Shown piece after piece: positions 5,488 through 6,727 of a stretch of 6,727 nucleotides of DNA. Source of the stretch: Acidobacteriota bacterium (GTDB lineage: Bacteria > Acidobacteriota > Terriglobia > Terriglobales > Acidobacteriaceae); the NCBI GenBank assembly GCA_021781075.1, contig JAJXXN010000277.1, forward strand, positions 7,464-14,190, written 5' to 3'. Below the pieces are notes generated by a model. That model saw only the letters and a list, made by a program, of their open reading frames with translations, was not told where the DNA came from and ran no database searches. Each line of letters opens with the position of its first letter. Within the stretch, counting starts at the first letter, position 1. The translations under genes and the position numbers were made by a program.

Positions 5488-6207
5488 TCAGGACTTCATC
5501 GAGCGCATCTTTTCAACCACTGCCATGATGTCTGTGGCCACTCGCGCCACGGACTGCTCACCATTCACTTCGCCATAGCGCGCCTTCATATGATAGTGCT
5601 CAATCACAGGCGCGGTAAGATCCTCATAAGACCGCATGCGGCCTTTGAAAACCTCTACGCTGTCATCGGAACGCTTGCTCAATTCGGCGCCATCCACATC
5701 GCAATAACCGGCCCTGCGGGGCGGCTGCAAATGGATGTTATAAATCCTCTGGCAGAGTGGACAACTCAAGCGGCCCGTTATGCGCCGCAATAATAGATTA
5801 TAGTCCACTTGTATCTTCACGGCAACCAGTGGAAGGTCGTGGGAAAGATGGGAATCGACCCACTCGGCCTGGGGCAGGGTGCGCGGAAAACCGTCCAGGA
5901 TGAAGCCATTATGGGTATCCGGCAAGGCCAACCTGTTAGCCACCATTTGGTTGACCAGGTCGTCCGGCACATATTGGCCGTTTTTCATCAATCCATCGGC
6001 CATTTTGCCCAATTCCGTCCCCTGGGCAACATTGGCCCGCAGCAAGTCCCCTGTGGAAATTTGCGGAATCGACCATAGACGGACCAGTTCCTTGGCTTGG
6101 GTTCCTTTGCCGGCACCCGGCGCGCCCAGCAAAAGAATCGGGCCGGGGATGAAGGGCTTTCTCATCTCCCGGCCTGTTTGAGGTGTCGATGGGTTCGACT
6201 GTGTCAC
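5488..6207 (-). CDS. adk: Adenylate kinase (zinc-type LID domain)
   Basis: This encodes adenylate kinase, which converts ATP plus AMP to two ADP in the cytosol. The product is 239 residues. The P-loop GAPGAGKGT is at 28-36, the AMP-site STGDLLR at 51-57 and GFPRT at 106-110. The long LID domain carries Cys149, Cys152, Cys169 and Asp172 (C-X2-C-X16-C-X2-D), the same zinc-ligand pattern as Bacillus adenylate kinase. The E. coli enzyme lacks it. About 20 residues precede the core, somewhat longer than usual. The start is GTG 6205-6207, which overlaps the secY TGA (GTGA) and has AAGGA seven bases upstream inside secY. Met15 (ATG 6163-6165) is the alternative start but has a poorly spaced site. 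The overlap suggests translational coupling with secY. Confidence 0.97.
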   Translation of the reverse strand: MTQSNPSTPQTGREMRKPFIPGPILLLGAPGAGKGTQAKELVRLWSIPQISTGDLLRANVAQGTELGKMADGLMKNGQYVPDDLVNQMVANRLALPDTHNGFILDGFPRTLPQAEWVDSHLSHDLPLVAVKIQVDYNLLLRRITGRLSCPLCQRIYNIHLQPPRRAGYCDVDGAELSKRSDDSVEVFKGRMRSYEDLTAPVIEHYHMKARYGEVNGEQSVARVATDIMAVVEKMRSMKS

Positions 6208-6727
6208 CAGGTCTTCCTTCCCTTTACCCCGCCGGATCTGGGCGAGAACCCCTCATAATGCCGCATGACGAGTTGTGACTCGACCTGCGAGATCGTATCC
6301 ATTGCCACGCCGACCACGATGAGCAGCGAGGTGCCGCCAAAGTAGAAAGTCACGCCGAGGCCGTGCGTGAGGAACAAGGGCAGGCGCTCAAAGAATGAAC
6401 CAATCAGTGGCAGATGGTCAAGCCTGATTCCGGAAATAATCATGGTCGGAATCAAAGCAATGATGATCAGGTACAGGGCGCCAATCAGGGTGATGCGGGT
6501 CAGGATGTCGTTGATGAACTCGGACGTGCGCTTGCCTGGCCGGATGCCGGGGATGAAGGAGCCCGATTTGCGAAACTGGTCGGCTATGTCATCCGGGCGC
6601 ATGATGATGGAAATGTAGAAATAGGCAAAGAAGATGATGAAGAGGCTGAAGAACAGCGTGTATGCCGGCTCACTGGGGCGCAGCGCGTTGATGATCGAGT
6701 TGAACCACCCGATCTTCTGCACAAACT
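6204..6727 (-). CDS. secY: Protein translocase subunit SecY, C-terminal part (5' end beyond window)
   Basis: This is the channel subunit of the SecYEG translocon in the inner membrane. Only the last 173 complete codons lie in the window; the frame is open to the right edge. Full SecY is about 430-470 residues. Visible elements are a membrane segment (AYTLFFSLFIIFFAYFYISI), then the conserved cytosolic loop with SGSFIPGIRPGKRTSEFI. A membrane segment (ITLIGALYLIIIALIP) follows, and the last one has FYFGGTSLLIVVGVAMDTI followed by QVESQLVMRHYEGF. This matches the last membrane helices of SecY. Between the last two helices lies an extracytoplasmic stretch of about 30 residues that appears longer than in E. 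coli. The stop at 6204-6206 overlaps the adk start. secY is the usual gene upstream of adk in the spc operon. Confidence 0.96.
   Translation of the reverse strand, partial: FVQKIGWFNSIINALRPSEPAYTLFFSLFIIFFAYFYISIIMRPDDIADQFRKSGSFIPGIRPGKRTSEFINDILTRITLIGALYLIIIALIPTMIISGIRLDHLPLIGSFFERLPLFLTHGLGVTFYFGGTSLLIVVGVAMDTISQVESQLVMRHYEGFSPRSGGVKGRKTW

Noticed and set aside
1..6727. A novel defence, mobile or biosynthetic system
   Set aside because: Every complete gene belongs to the conserved spc/alpha ribosomal cluster in standard order. There are no transposase, integrase, CRISPR or toxin-antitoxin signals.

Overview
The window is almost entirely a conserved ribosomal-protein/RNA-polymerase cluster, the 3' end of the spc operon joined to the alpha operon. 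All of it is read on the minus strand. In transcription order, from the right edge leftwards, it holds secY (3' part only), adk, map, infA, rpmJ, rpsM, rpsK, rpsD, rpoA and rplQ. After a short AT-rich junction comes the start of an unrelated secreted protein that runs off the left edge. The host is bacterial. The sequences of RpoA (start MLWRGFQKPKRLAV), IF1 and adenylate kinase, the moderately high GC content and the gene order fit Acidobacteriota best. That is a judgement from family resemblance and has not been tested by a search.

Right part (4397-6727): SecY C-terminus, adenylate kinase, type I methionine aminopeptidase and IF1. Three consecutive genes use non-ATG starts, each with a good Shine-Dalgarno sequence: adk GTG, map GTG, infA TTG. 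The adk start overlaps the secY stop. Middle (2378-4328): L36, which is only 37 codons long, then S13, S11 and S4. The rpsM stop and rpsK start share a base. Left-middle (538-2192): RNA polymerase alpha and L17, both with charged C-terminal extensions beyond the conserved fold. Left end (1-369): a signal-peptide-bearing protein of unknown function, with its own ribosome binding site and a terminator-like hairpin upstream.

The genes work together in protein production. They supply ribosome assembly and initiation (L36, S13, S11, S4, L17, IF1), transcription (RpoA), N-terminal methionine removal (Map), nucleotide balance (Adk) and protein export (SecY). Three products (L36, S4, Adk) keep intact zinc-binding ligand sets.

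I see no mobile element, CRISPR array, tRNA or rRNA, and no evidence for a new multi-gene system. The less ordinary signals are the truncated secreted protein gene and a series of inverted repeats in the gaps between genes: 484-518, 1061-1082, 2294-2353, 3123-3141 and 4204-4221. The element between rpsD and rpoA is the most structured of these.
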